The position numbers and the translations under genes are program-made. Shown here piece after piece: positions 60,909-64,000 of a stretch of 64,000 nt of DNA. Below the pieces are notes generated by a model. The model searched no databases and had not been told where the DNA came from. It saw only the letters and a list, made by a program, of their open reading frames with translations. Position 1 is the first letter of the stretch, and each line of letters starts with the position of its first letter. Source of the stretch: Ziziphus jujuba (Eukaryota > Streptophyta > Magnoliopsida > Rosales > Rhamnaceae); the NCBI RefSeq assembly GCF_031755915.1, contig NC_083382.1, positions 12,987,001 to 13,051,000 of the forward strand, in the 5' to 3' direction.

Positions 60909-60934
60909 AATCCCCCCATCTTAAAAGAATTTCT

Positions 60935-62794
60935 TATTTTGTATTTTAATAAATTTAATAGTGCTATAAGGGATCCTGGTCATCAAAACAAAAGTAGAGC
61001 AATATTCCCAAAGTTGCACATCATTGACCTCTCTCACAACTCTTTCTTTGGACATCTACCTTCTAACTACTTCCAAAAATGGGATGCCATGAAAGTATTT
61101 GGAAAGCTTGACTATTCTTATGACATTGGAATTACAATAACAAATAAAGGCATAGCCAAAGAATATTTTTATATCCAAAATTTCTTGAATTTGTTGGATC
61201 TTTCAAACAACAGGTTTGAAGGACAAATTCCAAGGTTGATAGAAAATCTAAAAGGTCTTAATTCACTATACCTTTCTAACAATTTGCTCATAGGTCACAT
61301 CCCATTTGGGGACCTCTATAAGCTAGAACTCTTGGACCTTTCACGGAACAAACTTTCAAGGCAGATTCCTCAACAACTTACACTTCTCAATTTTTTTTAA
61401 ATTTTCAGTGTGGCATGTAATAACAAGCCTATACCGCATGGTAAACAATTGGACACATTTGTGGACAGCTCGTATAAAGTAGGGTTGGCAATTCATGTTA
61501 CTGTGTCGTGTTCATGTCAACTCCTTAATCAATCATGTTGATATTGTTCAACCCGAACCCGATCCATTTATTAATCGTGTCAAAAATCTTCAACCCGAAC
61601 ACGAACTGTTTAATAAACAAGTAACCTGACACGATCCGTTTAATAAACAAGTAACATGACACGATCCGTTTAACCCATTTATTAAATGGGTCAATTTGGA
61701 TCAATACGACACGAAATTGACTCATTTACATGAAATTGACCTATTTACACGAAATTAACCTGTTTACACAAAATTTATCTAATTAAATAAATTCCCTTAT
61801 TTAAATTAATTATTTCATATAAAATAAAATTAGTTTAGTCATTAATTAATTCAAAATTCAAATGTATATGTAAAACTATATAATTATAGTTACAAATTTA
61901 CATTAATATAACATATGATATGGTAATATAACAACATATGATATGATAATATAACAATCTCATATAATAGTGAAATATAGATACATATATATACATCATA
62001 AACCTAATACTACTTTTTTAGAAATAGTATCAAAAAACTTTATTAATAATTATGTTTTTTATTTTTTACATCACCAATGTTCTTAGACATATTAATTTTA
62101 ATCTTTTCGATGTCCTTAAATCTGTACATGTATTAAACATGTTATATTTAAGTAAACAAATATTATTTCAATAATTTTTATATTTTATTTCTAATTAATA
62201 AAAGAAAATCAATAATATAATCTTAAATAAGATTGACATTTAGTAATAAAAAAACATTAGTTAAAGTTTTATTAATAGTAATTTTAATATATTAAATTTA
62301 TAATTTAAACGGGTTATAATCGTGTCGGGTTCGAGTTGAATGGATCAATTCGAAATTTACACATTTAATTAACGGGTTAGACGAGTCAATTTCGGATTAA
62401 GCAAGTTCACCCAAAATTGACACATTTATTAATCATGTTAAATTGGTTTATCCGAATTTAACCGAACTCATTAACTTTGTATCATTTTTGAGTCGTGTTA
62501 TTGTGTCATGACCTAAATTTCCATATCTAGTATGAGGGATATGCAGGTTTGTGTGGGAAGCCATTGTCAGAGGAATGTGGGGACTCGAAGGACTTAGAAC
62601 CGCCATCTTCAATTACACTTGAAAAAGAAAAAGAGAAAGGGTTTGCATTGGAATTTTGTTGGAGACCAATAGTGATGGGGTATGGTTGTGGGTTAGTCAT
62701 TGGGATTGTGGTTGGTCATTTTGTAATTAGTAGGAGATATGATTGGTTTGTTTATACATTTGGAATTAGGCTGCCAAAGTATAGAGTAAAGTAG
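60935..62794 (+). pseudogene. Receptor-like protein (LRR-RLP) pseudogene 1, split by a MITE
   Basis: LRR units: FPKLHIIDLSHNSFFGHLPS, FLNLLDLSNNRFEGQIPRLI, LNSLYLSNNLLIGHIP and KLELLDLSRNKLSRQIPQQL. They are followed by the usual RLP tail: PIPHGKQLDTFVDSSY, then after the MITE GYAGLCGKPLSEECGDS, an acidic stretch, a membrane helix (IVMGYGCGLVIGIVVGHFVI) and a short basic cytoplasmic end LPKYRVK. RLPs are cell-surface immune or developmental receptors (Cf/Ve type) without a kinase. TAA replaces the Glu codon of the LNFFEIF motif at 61,398. The MITE at 61,480-62,529 falls in the SSYEG codons. All LRRs upstream of ~60,935 are lost at the junction with LTR C. Confidence 0.88.
61480..62529 (-). 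mobile_element. hAT-like MITE, copy D, inside the RLP
   Basis: 1,050 bp from TAGGGTTGGCAATTCATG to GGTCATGACCTAAATTTCCA and TATCTA. It is in the opposite orientation to copies A-C. The 8-bp flanks GTATAAAG (61,472-61,479) and GTATGAGG (62,530-62,537) differ at two bases. The right flank keeps the expected RLP codons, so the left one has mutated. This is an independent insertion of the same family. Confidence 0.85.
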
Positions 62795-63206
62795 CTACTC
62801 TGCATAACTACTCTTTTTGCTTTTTCTTATTAGCAATACTATTAACAAATAAGTTTTTTTTTTCCATTTTATATTTATAACAAATAAGTAGCTTATTCAT
62901 AGCAAAACTATTTTACATTTTTAAATGTTAATTTTTCTTTTCCTTTTTGTTTTAACATCTTCTCTTTGATTTTGTTTGTCATCCCTCCAAACTACACTCT
63001 TGGTGAAGAGAAGGTGCTTTATAATAAATCAAAGCTTTCTTTGTTATTTTCATATGGCACATTCTAAAAGTTTCTACTTATTTATTTATTTATTTTCTAG
63101 GAAAGAAAAGAAACTCCTTTAAGGCAAGGGAATTAAAGAAAGATAAAGTTCAAAAAAAATAATTGAAAACAGCAGCAATTTCAATCAATTTGTTTAGATT
63201 GAGATT
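62795..63206. other. Spacer between the two RLP copies
   Basis: AT-rich and non-coding. It presumably contains the 3' region of RLP pseudogene 1. No signal assigned. Confidence 0.6.
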
Positions 63207-64000
63207 ATGGGTACTTTAAAGACTTCACTTGGTTACCTTTATCTATCTAACAACAATTTTAGTGGCAAGCTCCCTCCATGTTTTGTAAACTTGAGTACTT
63301 CTCTTTCTATCCTAAAATTAAAAGGAAACCAATTTGGCAGAGCCATTCCCAATATAGGGACAAATGGATGCAATATTTGGATGATGATATTGAGTGAAAA
63401 CCAATTTGAAGGTGAGTTACCAAGATCAATAGCAAACTATACAACGCTTGAGATTCTTGATGTGGGTAACAATCAAAACAAAAATACTTTTCCATTTTGG
63501 CTAGAAACTCTTCCTTATTTGAAGGTTGTTATTTTGCATTTTAATAAATTTAATGATGCCATAAGGGACCCTAATCATCAAAACAAAAGTAGAGCAGTAT
63601 TCCCAAAATTGCACATCATTGACCTCTCTCACAACTCTTTCTTTGGACATCTGCCTTCTGATTACTTCAAAAAATGGGATCTCATGAAAGTATTTGGAAA
63701 TCTTGACTATTCTTATCACATTGGAATTACAATAACAAATAAAGGCACAGCCGAAGAATATTTGTATATCCAAATTTTTTTGAATTTGTTGGATCTTTTA
63801 GACAACAGGTTTGAAAGAGAGATTCCAAGGTTGATAGGAAATCTAAAAGGTCTTAATTTACTACACCTTTCCAACAATTTGCTCACAGGTCACATCCCAT
63901 CGTCCCTTGGGGACCTCTCAAAGCTAGAAGTGTTGGACCTTTCATGGAACAAGCCTTCAAGGCAGATTCCTTAGCAATTTACACTGCTCAATTTTCTTGA
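63207..64000 (+). pseudogene. Receptor-like protein (LRR-RLP) pseudogene 2, cut by window end
   Basis: 255 open codons: LGYLYLSNNNFSGKLPPCFV, SLSILKLKGNQFGRAIP, MMILSENQFEGELPRSIANY, LEILDVGNNQNKNTFPFWLE, then the same LRRs as copy 1 (HIIDLSHNSFFGHLPS, SKLEVLDLSWNKPSRQIP). TAG at 63,972-63,974 replaces a Gln codon of the IPQQLTLLNF motif; after it the frame continues as QFTLLNFL. It aligns with 60,935-61,400 from about 63,530 onward, with some replacements, so the two are direct duplicates. The N-terminal signal peptide and earlier LRRs are not found upstream, so the ATG at 63,207 is only the first in frame. Confidence 0.87.

Noticed and set aside
1..64000. tRNA, rRNA, CRISPR or organellar sequence
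   Set aside because: No cloverleaf, rRNA core motif or spacer-repeat array was recognised by eye; tRNA-like matches are limited to 12-base primer-binding motifs. A covariance-model scan was not possible here.

Overview
The window is nuclear DNA from a flowering plant, very probably a eudicot. It is AT-rich and packed with nested transposable elements. The gene pieces that can be read have plant-type introns (GT/AG, U/T-rich) and belong to plant families: Nudix hydrolase, CGR2/3 pectin methyltransferase, aminopeptidase P, trichome-birefringence-like protein and receptor-like LRR protein. I found no clearly intact host gene. Every recognisable reading frame is a fragment or carries stops or frameshifts.

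The backbone is a locus present three times in direct orientation. Each copy holds the 3' end of a Ty1/copia element, a spacer with a ~1 kb hAT-like MITE, and an LTR that begins TGTCACACCCC on the + strand. In copies A (1-6,306 plus 17,885-20,300) and B (26,145-31,426 plus 44,073-46,290) the LTR has the same target duplication (CTTTG) and is followed by a Nudix-hydrolase pseudogene. In copy C (about 51,590-60,933) the LTR still carries its polypurine tract and runs into an RLP pseudogene. The LTR insertion therefore came before the duplication.

Each copy was later hit by different insertions. Copy A received an 11.57 kb Mutator-like element (6,307-17,875) with a 9-bp target duplication, near-perfect 53-bp inverted termini, a decayed mudrA transposase gene on the - strand and a DUF1985-Ulp1 protease gene on the + strand. 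It also has three clusters of a short palindromic repeat beside the two genes. Copy B received a 12.65 kb insertion (31,427-44,072) bounded by a 75-bp duplication of the target. This insertion carries fragments of at least four unrelated genes and a 256-bp hairpin-rich satellite with an inverted partner. Copy C received a 2.9 kb solo-LTR-like element (53,394-56,272). A related 3.1 kb element (46,781-49,856) sits inside a copia integrase remnant, and a third, truncated one lies at about 22,560-25,089.

The right end (60,935-64,000) holds two direct copies of an LRR receptor-like-protein pseudogene. The first is split by a fourth hAT-like MITE. There are no recognisable rRNA, tRNA or CRISPR features.
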